Positions 48,645 through 62,463 are shown, counted from the first letter of the stretch. The stretch is 64,000 bases of DNA from Deinococcus rubellus (GCF_025244745.1 NZ_CP104213.1:2549501-2613500), one strand, 5' to 3'. Notes: generated from the letters alone by a model not told the origin. Numbers and translations: made by a program.

Positions 48645-49457
48645 TTGAATTCACTGACCTTCACTCTTGAACCCGCCAGCGCCGAAACCCTGGCGGATCT
48701 GCTCGCACTGCTGACCGACCGGGTGAAAGCGGCGGCGGGTCTCAGGGACTTGGAAGAGCGGCTCGCCGGGGGAAAGTTGGCGCTGGCTCAGACATTGATC
48801 CTGAGATCCGAGCGGGGCGTGGAGGGCAGCATCATTTTGCCCGACCATCCCCGCATTCCCCTCATACCGACTTACCGGGCGGACACGCCACCAGACGCGG
48901 TGACCACCCTGGCCCGCGCCCTTCGTGAGCGCGCCGCCCCGCAGCAACAGCTCCTGCTGACCAACGCCTGCGCGCCGCTGGAACCGGCCCCGCTGGAGGT
49001 TGCCGGGTGGCAGCTCGACAGTCAGTACATGACCTACGCCACCGATCTGTCCGCCCACCCTGCCCCACCCGATGCGCTGGCACAGGCGGTGGACGCGGAT
49101 CGCCCTGATATCCGCGCCTTGCTGGAGCGTTTGGGCCGAGCAGAGTGGAGTTTCAAGGAAGACTGGACGCTGATCGCTCTGCCGGATGCCAGCGGCTCAA
49201 TGGCCGCACTGGGCGCGGTTGGTCCCAGCGGACGCCCGGACTGGGCCAGCATCGATTTGATCGGTGTGCAGCCCCAGGCACGCGGACAGGGGCTGGGCAC
49301 CCGCCTGCACGCCCACCTGCTGGGTCTGGCAGCGCAGGAGTTCGCTCATCACGGGGGCGGCACCGGGGCGGACAACCAGGCCATGCGCCGCATTTTTGCC
49401 AAGAGCGGGTCGCGTCATACCGATACGCAGATGTATTTTAAATTGGCCGAAAATTGA
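48645..49457 (+). CDS. GNAT-like N-acetyltransferase
   Basis: 270 residues from TTG at 48645; GGAGG at 48632-48636 has ideal spacing, which favours this rare start over the upstream TTG at 48612. The C-terminal half (about 160-268) is a GNAT domain: IDLIGVQPQARGQGLGTRLHAHLL is motif A with the acetyl-CoA pyrophosphate loop Q-x2-G-x-G, and the end is RIFAKSGSRHTDTQMYFKLAEN. The N-terminal half looks like a diverged second GNAT fold. The acceptor substrate is unknown. Confidence 0.82.
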   Translation: MNSLTFTLEPASAETLADLLALLTDRVKAAAGLRDLEERLAGGKLALAQTLILRSERGVEGSIILPDHPRIPLIPTYRADTPPDAVTTLARALRERAAPQQQLLLTNACAPLEPAPLEVAGWQLDSQYMTYATDLSAHPAPPDALAQAVDADRPDIRALLERLGRAEWSFKEDWTLIALPDASGSMAALGAVGPSGRPDWASIDLIGVQPQARGQGLGTRLHAHLLGLAAQEFAHHGGGTGADNQAMRRIFAKSGSRHTDTQMYFKLAEN

Positions 49458-49572
49458 GATGGTTTCGCCGACTTGACCCGCGCGAATTACCGTCCAATAC
49501 CAGAAATGACCAACAGCGCTCCAGCTGCGCCATAATCCACCCCCAGGCGTGGTTCTCCACCAAAAAGCCCGA

Positions 49573-50682
49573 CTATTTTTGACAGCTTCCCCTCTGTTTC
49601 ATCTTTACCAGAACGCTCTGAAGAGAAGCATCGTCTTCGTCGGGAACGACAGCCCCCTCCTGTAACTTTCCGCTTTCATCTAGCGCCCCGCCAGTGACCA
49701 GCTGCAAAGCGATGTCTTTTCTCAGAGGGATGGTCGTCTGATAGCCTACTGCCCCAAAGGTCGGCTCTCCATAGACCCGGTAATGCAGTTTCTTGAAAAT
49801 CATTGCCATCATTTCGGCAGCGCTTTTCGTATTTTTATTGACAATCATCGCTATAGTTGAAGCGTTAGGCGCTTGGGTTCGGCTCCGTAATGCGATAACC
49901 CTGTCTTTACCGAAATTAATGCCCGAAGCATCAATACTGATCATTATCGGCTGGCCTTTCTTTTCCTCCAAAGCCAGAAGTTTGCCGTTTGGCAGCAGAG
50001 GTGAGAGTGCTGCAATGAGCTGATAAAGGTTTCCACCGTTGTTGTCTCTCAAATCGACAACCCAGGCGCAGGCTTCACCGTGATCTTCAAGAGCCGAGAT
50101 TCCAGATTCGTAATAATCTTCCTGGGTCTGGTTCCCTATTTGATTTGGCACTTTCAGGTAGGCCACTCCATTCTCATCTTCCACAGAGAACCCACTGCTC
50201 CTGTCCAAAAGACTGGGGAGAGTGATCTGGAGAGGTTTACCTGTCCTTTGAAGAGTCAGGTTTACGCCAGAATCTGTAGTGAACTCTAGGATTCTATCCC
50301 CAATCTTCAGTTCAGTTGGAAATCTCTGACCCAGACCAGTCACCACGCCCAAGGAGTCTACTTTTAATTTGTATAAAACTGCCAATTGATAGAGATTCAG
50401 CTTTCTATCGCCCAGAATATAAAAACTGTGGTTATCGTTCAGCCTGAGCAGCATTTCGCCTAGATACGGCAAAACGTCTTGATCACTTTTCAGTTTCGCA
50501 GCGTTTCGGATCAGCTCCATTCGCTGGGCCTCCCAATCTACATTCCCCGACATCAGCGCCCTGGACTCTATAAGATTCAGGGTACTCAGGCCGAAAGATA
50601 ACGGCGTCTGGGCAAAAGCGGCCGCACTGATGACCAATGCTGCCATCACGCCGAACGTCACCAGCGTTCTCTTGTTAGACAT
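49573..50682 (-). CDS. S41-like peptidase, lower-GC gene
   Basis: 369 residues from ATG at 50682, with GAGG 7 nt upstream; 13 codons before it are dispensable. Signal peptide LVTFGVMAALVISAAAFAQ; S41 core with VVDLRDNNGGNLYQL, the nucleophile Ser in NKNTKSAAEMMAM, and GEPTFGAVGYQT where the CtpA Lys would be, so the dyad looks incomplete, as in the larger S41 gene near 21 kb. No PDZ domain is clear. The base composition is visibly more A+T rich than the neighbours (by eye, not counted) and codons such as ATA, TTT and AAA are common, suggesting later acquisition. Confidence 0.82.
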   Translation of the reverse strand: MSNKRTLVTFGVMAALVISAAAFAQTPLSFGLSTLNLIESRALMSGNVDWEAQRMELIRNAAKLKSDQDVLPYLGEMLLRLNDNHSFYILGDRKLNLYQLAVLYKLKVDSLGVVTGLGQRFPTELKIGDRILEFTTDSGVNLTLQRTGKPLQITLPSLLDRSSGFSVEDENGVAYLKVPNQIGNQTQEDYYESGISALEDHGEACAWVVDLRDNNGGNLYQLIAALSPLLPNGKLLALEEKKGQPIMISIDASGINFGKDRVIALRSRTQAPNASTIAMIVNKNTKSAAEMMAMIFKKLHYRVYGEPTFGAVGYQTTIPLRKDIALQLVTGGALDESGKLQEGAVVPDEDDASLQSVLVKMKQRGSCQK

Positions 50683-50732
50683 GTATTTCCTCTTGACTGT
50701 TGACGTTTCGTGCAAATTCATGATCGGTGGGT

Positions 50733-51830
50733 CTACCCTTCAAGCTGTAGAAACCTCCCGTAGCGCTCCAACTCAGCTGCTATCCCCTTTCGCAGCGCTG
50801 CCGTCTGCCGCACGCCCGGCATGCAGCCGAGGTCGCTGACCAGCTGACCCTGCTCGACTTTCAAATTGGCCCAGCCCACCGCCTTCTCATTCCAGAAAAG
50901 CGGCAGGGCGTAGTAGCCCATTACCCGCTTGGCGGGCGGCGTGTAGGCTTCAAATTTGTAGGCCCAGCCGTGCAGATGGGCGAAGCGGCGGCGATCCCAC
51001 ACCAGCGGATCGAAGGGCCCGACGATTCGCACGCCGGAGGGCGTGGGTGCGTCTTCCAGCAGTGTTTCCTCAGCCCAGACATACTTCACACCGTCCACCG
51101 TTGCGCTTACCAGCTCTTCTTTCAGAGCCGCCTGGAGAGCCACACGCAACTCCGCCTTGAGGTGCGGCAGGCCGTAGCCGCTCAGTGACAGCAGATACCT
51201 GAGACTGGCCTGGGGCAGCGGGCCGTAGAGCCGGGCCAACAGCCGAACGACGGCGCGGGTGCGTTCGGCCTCGGCCTGGGGCGCAGAGCGGAGGTCGTCC
51301 AGGTGCGTCGCGGGGCCATAGAGCCGCACGCCACCAACCCGCCGCGTCACCCGCAGGCGGCCCTGGTAGTGCAGGCCGTCCAGTGCCCGCGTGCTGGCGC
51401 TGCTCTGGCCGCCCCAGGCGTTGCCCACCCGCGCCGCACCGAAGTGCCGCTGCACCTCACGGGGATGAATCTCGCCGCCGGGGTGGGCCTGCACGAACGC
51501 CAACACTTCGGCACTCAGCCCCGGCGCGTGCCCCTCGATATGCAGCGGCGCGACCTCGCGCGGATGCAGCGCCGCCTGCACGCTTCTGGGGACGAAGCCG
51601 TAATTGGGCAGCATATCCTCTTCCACGTCCAGCACCGGGTAAAGCCGCTCCAGGTCACCCGCTCGGTAGCCCGCCACCCGCTGCATCAGCGTCAGGTCCT
51701 GGGCACGGGCGGGAGCACGTATCGGGTCGGCCTGCACGAAGCCCATCTCGCTGAGGGCCGTCTGAATGTCAGGCTGGGCGCTCAACGTACCGAGAGCAGC
51801 GGCGCGGAGCTGGGCAGGCGTCACGGTCAT
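50733..51830 (-). CDS. AlkZ/YcaQ-like DNA glycosylase (winged-helix HTH_42 family)
   Basis: 365 residues from ATG at 51830; TACACT at 51837-51842 is 6 nt upstream, so leaderless, and the much longer frame to 52181 is not used. The N-terminal region has the YcaQ-type catalytic QxD motif in VQADPIRAPARAQDLTLMQRVAGY; three winged-helix units follow (for example PREVQRHFGAARVGNAWGG) and a C-terminal beta domain (PFDPLVWDRRRFAHLHGWAYKFEAYTP). AlkZ and YcaQ excise bulky lesions and interstrand cross-links. The gene would fit the strong repair background of this genus. Exact substrate unknown. Confidence 0.82.
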   Translation of the reverse strand: MTVTPAQLRAAALGTLSAQPDIQTALSEMGFVQADPIRAPARAQDLTLMQRVAGYRAGDLERLYPVLDVEEDMLPNYGFVPRSVQAALHPREVAPLHIEGHAPGLSAEVLAFVQAHPGGEIHPREVQRHFGAARVGNAWGGQSSASTRALDGLHYQGRLRVTRRVGGVRLYGPATHLDDLRSAPQAEAERTRAVVRLLARLYGPLPQASLRYLLSLSGYGLPHLKAELRVALQAALKEELVSATVDGVKYVWAEETLLEDAPTPSGVRIVGPFDPLVWDRRRFAHLHGWAYKFEAYTPPAKRVMGYYALPLFWNEKAVGWANLKVEQGQLVSDLGCMPGVRQTAALRKGIAAELERYGRFLQLEG

Positions 51831-51899
51831 GCCCTGAGTGTAGCGGTTGATTTTCGCCCCGAGCAGAACATCCGCTCCACCTGCCCTATCCTCCCCGGC

Positions 51900-51929
51900 T
51901 GGACATCGGCCCCCACTGCACCGTATACT
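51900..51929 (+). promoter_or_regulatory. Promoter of rpmG-secE-nusG transcript
   Basis: TGGACA (51900-51905), 18 bp, TATACT (51924-51929). Unlike the leaderless genes it leaves a leader of about 190 nt before rpmG (51936-52128), in which I see no ORF or tRNA. Confidence 0.55.
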
Positions 51930-52128
51930 CGTGAGCGCTGTCTGCTGTAAGGGCAGGCTTGACCAGCGAGCCGCAGTGACCCGGACCGCCGCCGTTTTCC
52001 CGCCGCACTCTGTGACGGGTTGATGGCTGCCCCGACGCTGGAAGCCGCTGGGAGTTCGGTCTACTGGCTCCCGCTTTACCCCAAAAGAAAGAGCGGCGCA
52101 CAGTCCCCGGACGAAAAGGAGAAGGCAC

Positions 52129-52296
52129 ATGGCGAAAGACGGACCGCGCATGATCATCAAGATGGAAAGCACCGCTGGCACGGGCTTTTACTACACCACC
52201 ACCAAGAACCGCCGCAACACCCAGGCCAAGCTGGAACTCAAGAAGTACGACCCGGTGGCCAAGAAGCATGTGCCCTTCAAGGAGAAAAAAGTCTGA
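52129..52296 (+). CDS. rpmG: Ribosomal protein bL33
   Basis: 55 residues: [14 protein letters not shown], then [25 protein letters not shown] and the tail [11 protein letters not shown], the bL33 signature, without the Cys pairs of the zinc form. AAAGGAGA precedes the ATG. Start of the rpmG-secE-nusG-rplKA-rplJL series, the usual bacterial order, here without a tRNA-Trp gene between rpmG and secE. Confidence 0.96.
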   Translation: MAKDGPRMIIKMESTAGTGFYYTTTKNRRNTQAKLELKKYDPVAKKHVPFKEKKV

Positions 52297-52385
52297 GGAC
52301 TGCCGCGCTTCTCCGGCCAGGTCGCAAGCCGCGCCGGGAGCGGCAGCCCAGTGTTTTCTTTTTCGCCCTTCTTTGAGGTGAGGTC

Positions 52386-52565
52386 ATGAACATCGTGCAG
52401 TATTTCAAAGACGCCCAGGGCGAGCTCTCACGGGTCACCTGGCCGACGCGGGAACAGGTCTTCGAGGGCAGTCAGGCGGTACTGATCTTTTTGGTCGGCC
52501 TGGTCCTGATCATCTTCGTTCTCGATAAGGTCTTCGGCGCTCTGATGCGACTGGTGTTGCCGTGA
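52386..52565 (+). CDS. secE: Protein translocase subunit SecE
   Basis: 59 residues in the single-transmembrane form: an amphipathic N-terminus ([25 protein letters not shown]) with the invariant VTWP motif, then a membrane segment ([21 protein letters not shown]). SecE clamps the SecY channel. GAGGT lies before the ATG; the stop overlaps the nusG GTG by 4 nt. Confidence 0.96.
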   Translation: MNIVQYFKDAQGELSRVTWPTREQVFEGSQAVLIFLVGLVLIIFVLDKVFGALMRLVLP

Positions 52566-53134
52566 GTATCGAGTGGTACGCCGTTCACACCTACATTGGC
52601 CAGGAAGAACGGGTCGAGAAGACCCTGATGGACCGCGCCCGCAAGCTCGGCATGCAGGGCACCAAGATCTTCCAGGTGTTGCAGCCCAGCGAGAAGGCTG
52701 TGGAACTGCGTGACGGCGGCAAGAAAGAAACCGTCGAGCGCCTACTGTTTCCCGGCTACGTGTTCGTGCAGATGGATATCGAGGACGACGACGCGCCCGG
52801 CGAACTCGGCGAGAGCTGGGAAACGGTGCGCAACACCCCCGGCGTGACCGGTTTCGTCGGCACCACCACGTACCCGGTGCCGCTCTCGCAGGGCGAGGTG
52901 GAGCGCCTGCTGGTCTCGGTGGGCGTGACCCAGCAAGCCGAGGTGGCCGCCGCGCCGCGCGTCAAGGCCGATTTCAAGGCAGGCGACATGGTGCGCGTCA
53001 CGGCAGGTCCGTTCGCCGATTTCAGCGGCGTGGTCAGCGAGGTCAATTTGAGCCAGGCCAAGGTCAAAGTGCTGGTCAGCATCTTCGGGCGCGAAACGCC
53101 AGTCGAGCTGGACTTCTCGCAGATCAGTAAGTAA
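52562..53134 (+). CDS. nusG: Transcription termination/antitermination factor NusG
   Basis: 190 residues from a GTG that overlaps the secE stop. The NGN domain contains [23 protein letters not shown] and [12 protein letters not shown], and the C-terminal KOW domain has [21 protein letters not shown]. It binds RNA polymerase to modulate pausing and Rho termination and links to ribosomes through uS10. In this genus NusG lacks the extra domain seen in some thermophiles. Confidence 0.97.
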   Translation: MSIEWYAVHTYIGQEERVEKTLMDRARKLGMQGTKIFQVLQPSEKAVELRDGGKKETVERLLFPGYVFVQMDIEDDDAPGELGESWETVRNTPGVTGFVGTTTYPVPLSQGEVERLLVSVGVTQQAEVAAAPRVKADFKAGDMVRVTAGPFADFSGVVSEVNLSQAKVKVLVSIFGRETPVELDFSQISK

Positions 53135-53253
53135 AATTAAAAAGTTGCTGCCGCGTTTTTCGCACGGTGAGCCGCTTAGCGCCAGCACCCCAACCACGCC
53201 CAGGCCGCTTCTCAATGAGTGACAGGTCCGTGCGGGGGAGCTAAGGAGAGAAC

Positions 53254-54379
<1,126 letters not shown>

Positions 54380-54540
54380 TACAGACACAGTCATCCAGAT
54401 TCAGCTTTCTTCCGGGGAAGGCCAGCGCTTCACTCCGTCTTCCCCGTCCTAATCTCAGCACCCCGGTGCATTCAGGCACCTTCGTTCGCGGCACCGTAGA
54501 CAGCGGGTACCTTTGCCAAGGTTGACAACCCCATAAGGTT

Positions 54541-54622
54541 TAAACTCCACCCGCCGAGCTGTTCGGAACGCGCCTCACGCGCACCGGACTCGACGCTTCA
54601 AGTTTCACTTCAAAGCGTTTTT
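54541..54622 (+). promoter_or_regulatory. rplJ leader with promoter-like box and attenuator-like hairpin
   Basis: TAAACT (54541-54546) can serve as a -10; a TTGACA at 54522 is nearby but only 13 bp away, so the -35 is uncertain. ACGCTT (54593-54598) and AAGCGT (54613-54618) form a hairpin followed by T5 just before the rplJ SD, which resembles an attenuator. The leader is the expected place for L10-L7/L12 autogenous control. Confidence 0.45.
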
Positions 54623-54647
54623 CGTTTCAAGAAGGAGGTTCGCAAGT

Positions 54648-55139
54648 ATGCCGAACCAACGCAACCAAGACATTCTGGCCACGCTGAAGGCGTCCCTGGA
54701 AGGCATCGAAACCTTTTTCGTTGTCGATTACCAGGGCCTGAACGCCGGGCAGCTGGGCGCGCTGCGTAAGCAGGTCGTCGAGAAGGGTGGGCGCATTATT
54801 GTGGCCAAGAACACCCTGATCAACCTGGCGCTGGGCGAGACCGATTTCAGCGACGCCCTCAAGGGGCCGAGCGCCATCGTGGTGGCCCAGGACGATCCTG
54901 CTGGCGTCGCCAAGATGCTCAGCGAGGCGGCCAAGGCCAACGACAAGGGCATCCCGGCCATGAAGGCGGGCTTCCTGGAAGGCAAGCGCGTTGACCTCGC
55001 CACCGTGTCGCGCCTGGCCAGCCTGGGCACCAAAGACCAGCTCTACTCCGAACTCGTCGGCGTGCTGGGCGCTCACCAGAGCAACTTCGTGGGTATCCTC
55101 GAAGCCTACAAGACCCAGCTCGAAGAAGCGGCAGCCTGA
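54648..55139 (+). CDS. rplJ: Ribosomal protein uL10
   Basis: 163 residues, SD AAGGAGG at 54632-54638. N-terminal rRNA-binding domain ([37 protein letters not shown]) and a C-terminal helix that carries the bL12 dimers ([17 protein letters not shown]). Base of the L7/L12 stalk. A 268-nt leader separates it from rplA. Confidence 0.97.
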   Translation: MPNQRNQDILATLKASLEGIETFFVVDYQGLNAGQLGALRKQVVEKGGRIIVAKNTLINLALGETDFSDALKGPSAIVVAQDDPAGVAKMLSEAAKANDKGIPAMKAGFLEGKRVDLATVSRLASLGTKDQLYSELVGVLGAHQSNFVGILEAYKTQLEEAAA

Positions 55140-55199
55140 GTCTTCCGGCTCACTCTTTCTCTCTCAACTCAAAGCAAAGTACACCAAAGGAGCTTCATC

Positions 55200-55562
<363 letters not shown>

Positions 55563-55600
55563 CGCCCCCAGCGAACGATCACCCTTAACCGGGAGTGCAG

Positions 55601-55630
55601 CCCCCCAGCCGAAAGGCTCGGGGGTTTTTT
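55601..55630 (+). terminator. Terminator of the ribosomal protein operon
   Basis: CCCCC-C-AGCC (55601-55610), GAAA tetraloop, GGCT-C-GGGGG (55615-55624), then six T. A single C-C mismatch interrupts the stem. Confidence 0.9.
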
Positions 55631-55670
55631 GGGGCCGCGCCTTCAGCCCAGTACGCTCAACTCAGTACTC

Positions 55671-56591
55671 TCAGCCCAGTGCCGCGATATCCTCGGGCGT
55701 CGGGGCGTAGGCTCCAGGATGCGCGCAGGCCACCGCCGCTGCCCTAAGGCCCATCTGGAGGTGCTCGGTCCAGAGGGCCTGGGGGCGCTGGGTGGCACTG
55801 ACCAGCAGCCCGGCACACAGGGCGTCGCCCGCCCCCACCGTGTCGGCCACCGTGACCGGCACCGTGGGCAAATCGACCCGGCCCGCCGAATGGTACAGGC
55901 TCGCGCCCAGCGCTCCACGCGTCACGATGATTGGCGCGTGCGGATTGAGGCCGCGCAGGTGGCGCAGCGCGTCGTCCTCGGACTGTCCAGCGAAGAAGAA
56001 GGCCAGGTCCTCGTCGCTGAATTTGATCAGATCCGAGCGCTTGACCACCGCCTCGAACACAGGCAAATAGGCGGGGTTGCGGTGGACGATGCGGGCGTTG
56101 GGGTCGAAGCTGATCTTGGTGCCCGCTGCACGGGCGTTCTCGATCAGCCCCAGCAGGGTGTCGGCCAGCGGCCAGCGCACCAGACTGATGCCGCCCATGT
56201 GGAGCCAGCGGGCCGCGCTGAGCCAGCCGCTCGGCAGGTGACCGGGGTCGAACAGCAGGTCGGCGCTGTTCTCGCCCAGAAAGCGGTAGGCGGGCGGGTT
56301 GGCCGAGTACACCACCGCCAGAAGGGTGGGGGCCGGGAAGCGTTGCAAGAAGCGCGGATCGAGGCCCGCCTCCACCGAGGCCCGCACCAGATCGTCACCG
56401 AAGTTGTCCTGACCCACCGCGCCCGCAAAGGCGCTCGGCAGGCCCAGGCGGGCGCAGGCGCGGGCCACGTTCCAGGCCGCGCCACCGGGGTGGGCGGTCC
56501 ACTGGTTGCCGCCAGCGGTCACGAGGTCGGTGAGGGCCTCGCCCGCGCTGACGATCAGAGGCAAGGGACGTTCGGAGGAGGAGAAAGTCAT
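55671..56591 (-). CDS. PfkB-family carbohydrate kinase (fructokinase-like)
   Basis: 306 residues. Ribokinase-like fold: [10 protein letters not shown] near the N-terminus, [17 protein letters not shown] as sugar-binding PfkB signature 1, and the ATP/anion-hole motif [16 protein letters not shown] with catalytic Asp in the second Asp of GAGDA. It phosphorylates a sugar such as fructose, adenosine or 2-keto-3-deoxygluconate; the GEALxD and [10 protein letters not shown] features fit fructokinases best. TAAACT lies nine bases before the ATG on the minus strand. Single gene, convergent with rplL and divergent from nothing nearby. Confidence 0.9.
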   Translation of the reverse strand: MTFSSSERPLPLIVSAGEALTDLVTAGGNQWTAHPGGAAWNVARACARLGLPSAFAGAVGQDNFGDDLVRASVEAGLDPRFLQRFPAPTLLAVVYSANPPAYRFLGENSADLLFDPGHLPSGWLSAARWLHMGGISLVRWPLADTLLGLIENARAAGTKISFDPNARIVHRNPAYLPVFEAVVKRSDLIKFSDEDLAFFFAGQSEDDALRHLRGLNPHAPIIVTRGALGASLYHSAGRVDLPTVPVTVADTVGAGDALCAGLLVSATQRPQALWTEHLQMGLRAAAVACAHPGAYAPTPEDIAALG

Positions 56592-56680
56592 TCTGGCTTC
56601 AGTTTACGTCAAGGCGCGGTGCTCGGGCAGCGGCCAGTAGGGGGTGTGGAGCAAATCGGGAGGTTCTGCTGGAGGCCGGG

Positions 56681-58498
56681 TCACAGCAGCCTGGCTTTGT
56701 GCAGCTCCTCTTGCAGCGCCCGCAGATTCTTGTTGGCCCCAGCAAAGGCCGCTATCTTCTCTCTGGCCGCTTCCTTGCCGATCAGGGCTGCCAGACGACG
56801 CAGGTGCTGCGCCGCCGCTCTGTACTGCTCGCGCCCACGCTGGCTGGTCAGTTGGGCAGCCAGGTCCAGGTAGATATCGGCGGCCCTGGCATGGTGGTCC
56901 GGCACTTCGCCCAGCTGCTGCGCCAACTGTTCGCGCATGCTGACGACGGACCTGCCCAGCATCCCGCTGATGATGTAGGCACTGGCGTAACGGCCCTGGT
57001 GCCGCCTGTCATAGGCTTCAACCTCGCTCAGGTCGTGGTCGCCCTCCAGCAGCAAGGCCAGCAGTTGGGCATTCCCCAATCCGTTCAGGCCAGGGCGCTG
57101 CTCGAAGGCGGCCAGAGCCTTTTTCCAGTCTCTGGCCCAGTCCAGACTGACCGACTGCGCGAGGCGCTCCCATTCAGGACTGGCCGTCGCGAGTAAACCC
57201 TTCCAGGCCAGTTCAAACGCCTGCTCGCGGCGCTGGGTGGCGGCGTAGCGGCTCAGCAACCAGTGATGCTCGGGGCTAAAGTGGCGAAACGCATGCGGCT
57301 GGCCAAGGCGCACCGCCAGAATCTGCTCCAGAACGCTTTCGGCAGCGTGGTGTTCAAACAATCCGAACAGCGGCTCCAGCGGAGACAGCGGGCTGGTCTG
57401 GGTGAAGTAATTGAGCAGTTTGCGGCGCTGGGCCAGGTCCGGCTGACCCGTCTGTGGATCGTCTGTCAGAAAATACTCAGCCACCTGGACATCATCACCG
57501 TTGCTGAGCAGCAAGGCCTCGCGCTGGGCGGGCGTCTGGCAGGCTTTCGGAATCAACTTGAGCAGCGTCTGGGCCAGCTGTTCCCGCTCATACTGGAACC
57601 TGCTGCGGTCATGGGCCTGTTGCAAGTGCCGCAGCAACCCGGCGTGTTCGGTCTGGCTGAGTTCGGCGGCAAAGTCAGCCAGTTCATCACTGCCCACCAG
57701 CCCCAGCAGGTTTTTGATATTGAAGATGGCCGCGACAGCCTGACTGCGAACGGGTTCAGCCAGCCTGGCCTCGCCCACCAGACTCAGCACGCCGTCCACC
57801 GCGCTCTGAAACAGTTCCTCGAAGGGGTCGCCGTAGGCCTCGGCCCAACCTGTCGTGGCCTGCTCGATCTGCTCGAGCATCTCCAGATAGATCGCCAGCG
57901 CCTGCTCCGGCTGCGTTTCCCACAATACGTCCGCCTCGTCCATCACGCCGTCCAGGGCGGTGGTATCCAGCCCCTCGTCGTCATCCCAGTGGTTCTGAGG
58001 CTGGCGGCGCTCCAGCTGGAAAAACAGCGAAGTGATGGACACACTCTGACTTCCCTGCGGCGCTCGGCCCGAAGCGAGCCGCTCAGCCAGAACGCGTAAA
58101 TCGGGCGCAGCGACCAGAAGCTGCTCCACCAGGCCGCGCAGGGCTTCGGCGCTAAGCGGGGCCAGCATCTCGGAGAGCGGCGAGAGGCGCTGAAAGTCTC
58201 CAGGCGACTCGCTGAAGCGGGTGAGCAGCGCCGCCACGTGCTTGCAACCGCCCCTGCCGCCTACCGGACAGGAACAGCGCGCTCGGGCGACCCTGTTTTT
58301 CTCCAGCGTCGCGCTCGTCCGGTAGTCGTCGGTGCCGTAAGCGTGGCCGCCGAGTTGCCAGCCCACGTCCAGCGGCTCAGCGGTGAGCTGATCCAGATGA
58401 CGCACATACGAACGGCCCTTCTTGACCTCATTTGCGCCCGACCAGAGCAGCACAACGGCGGCACTCAGGAGCGGCAACTTCTGGGCATCGTCGGTCAT
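56681..58498 (-). CDS. SWIM zinc-finger protein
   Basis: 605 residues. The SWIM motif CxCx(n)CxH is present as CSCPVGGRGGCKHVAALL at about residues 73-90. The rest is almost all helical, with TPR/ARM-like helix pairs (for example EQALAIYLEMLEQIEQ and AYIISGMLGRSVVSM). SWIM proteins occur beside SNF2 helicases or in DNA-repair contexts (Shu-complex members in eukaryotes), but the bacterial stand-alone type has no settled function. No SNF2 gene is adjacent here. Confidence 0.87.
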   Translation of the reverse strand: MTDDAQKLPLLSAAVVLLWSGANEVKKGRSYVRHLDQLTAEPLDVGWQLGGHAYGTDDYRTSATLEKNRVARARCSCPVGGRGGCKHVAALLTRFSESPGDFQRLSPLSEMLAPLSAEALRGLVEQLLVAAPDLRVLAERLASGRAPQGSQSVSITSLFFQLERRQPQNHWDDDEGLDTTALDGVMDEADVLWETQPEQALAIYLEMLEQIEQATTGWAEAYGDPFEELFQSAVDGVLSLVGEARLAEPVRSQAVAAIFNIKNLLGLVGSDELADFAAELSQTEHAGLLRHLQQAHDRSRFQYEREQLAQTLLKLIPKACQTPAQREALLLSNGDDVQVAEYFLTDDPQTGQPDLAQRRKLLNYFTQTSPLSPLEPLFGLFEHHAAESVLEQILAVRLGQPHAFRHFSPEHHWLLSRYAATQRREQAFELAWKGLLATASPEWERLAQSVSLDWARDWKKALAAFEQRPGLNGLGNAQLLALLLEGDHDLSEVEAYDRRHQGRYASAYIISGMLGRSVVSMREQLAQQLGEVPDHHARAADIYLDLAAQLTSQRGREQYRAAAQHLRRLAALIGKEAAREKIAAFAGANKNLRALQEELHKARLL

Positions 58499-58593
58499 CG
58501 GTCAGTAGTTTAACGCCGCCGGAGCTGACCCCAGGCAACGTCAAGCGGCCCGCCTCCACACCGGGAGAACGGGCCGCTTGACGTTGGAAGCGC

Positions 58594-59604
<1,011 letters not shown>

Positions 59605-59746
59605 GTGGGTCTCCTTGGATGGGGGTTCTCGTGCCGCCAGGCTGGGGCAGAAGGGGATGGAATGCAAGCCAAAAGCAACAGCAACGACTATAGAGCTTTG
59701 ACGTTCGTGCCCACCCTTGCTTTTCTAGCCCGCCGTCCGTCACTCC

Positions 59747-62151
<2,405 letters not shown>

Positions 62152-62183
62152 GCGCCTCATCTCCTCTCTCGTCGCCCCTGTGC

Positions 62184-62217
62184 AAAAAAACCCCCGCCCT
62201 GGGTGTGGGGCGGGGGG
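62184..62217 (-). terminator. Attenuator terminator upstream of ilvB
   Basis: Read leftward, CCCCCGCCC (complement of 62208-62216) pairs perfectly with GGGCGGGGG (complement of 62191-62199), 8-nt loop, then seven T (complement of A at 62184-62190). It lies between the leader ORF and ilvB, so it ends most transcripts before the structural genes. Confidence 0.88.
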
Positions 62218-62236
62218 TTACAACGTCACGCGGAAC

Positions 62237-62299
62237 TTAGCGCCGTGAACCCCCGGAGCCAAGAATTACTACCACGAGGGCAGCCGCGTTTGCGTACAT
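62237..62299 (-). CDS. ilvB leader peptide
   Basis: 20-codon ORF: M-Y-A-N-A-A-A, then L-V-V-V-I-L, then G-S-G-G-S-R-R, stop TAA. Six consecutive branched-chain residues are encoded by CTC GTG GTA GTA ATT CTT. It begins 6 nt after a TAAGCT -10 (leaderless) with a TTGACC -35, and is followed by a terminator. In the last part the codons for G-S-G-G include CCGGGGGTT (complement of 62248-62256), which can pair with AACCCCCCG (complement of 62211-62219) at the base of the terminator. This is the layout of amino-acid attenuation in enteric ilv operons. Confidence 0.8.
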   Translation of the reverse strand: MYANAAALVVVILGSGGSRR

Positions 62300-62305
62300 G
62301 ATTCC

Positions 62306-62335
62306 AGCTTACGCGTGAGGTGGCTCGGGGGTCAA
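62306..62335 (-). promoter_or_regulatory. Promoter of ilv leader and ilvBNC
   Basis: Read leftward: TTGACC (complement of 62330-62335), 18-bp spacer, TAAGCT (complement of 62306-62311). Start of transcription falls at or next to the leader ATG at 62299. Confidence 0.75.
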
Positions 62336-62463
62336 GGGTCGGCAGGCAAAGGTCTAGATGTGCTGGCCGGACAGTCGACGACAGAGAATCCGGTCGAGTC
62401 GGTCTGGAGTTTGAAGTTCTTCAGCGACCAATCGGCAGGTTCAGGCGTAATGTGTACAGAGAG

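Noticed and set aside
49458..49572. Short intergenic stretch between GNAT and S41-like genes
   Set aside because: A+T-richer and without a convincing hairpin, ORF or repeat.
51930..52128. Possible tRNA gene before rpmG
   Set aside because: tRNA genes often lie here in bacteria, but no cloverleaf, T-loop GTTC box or CCA end could be read.
51831..52181. Longer N-terminus for the AlkZ/YcaQ-like gene
   Set aside because: The extra 117 codons span the TACACT promoter and the rpmG promoter and start; no conserved protein feature in them.
58499..58593. CAACGTCAAGCGGCCCG / CGGGCCGCTTGACGTTG palindrome between SWIM and ilvC genes
   Set aside because: Clear stem-loop, but simply the expected terminator of ilvC read leftward; noted here rather than as an unusual element.
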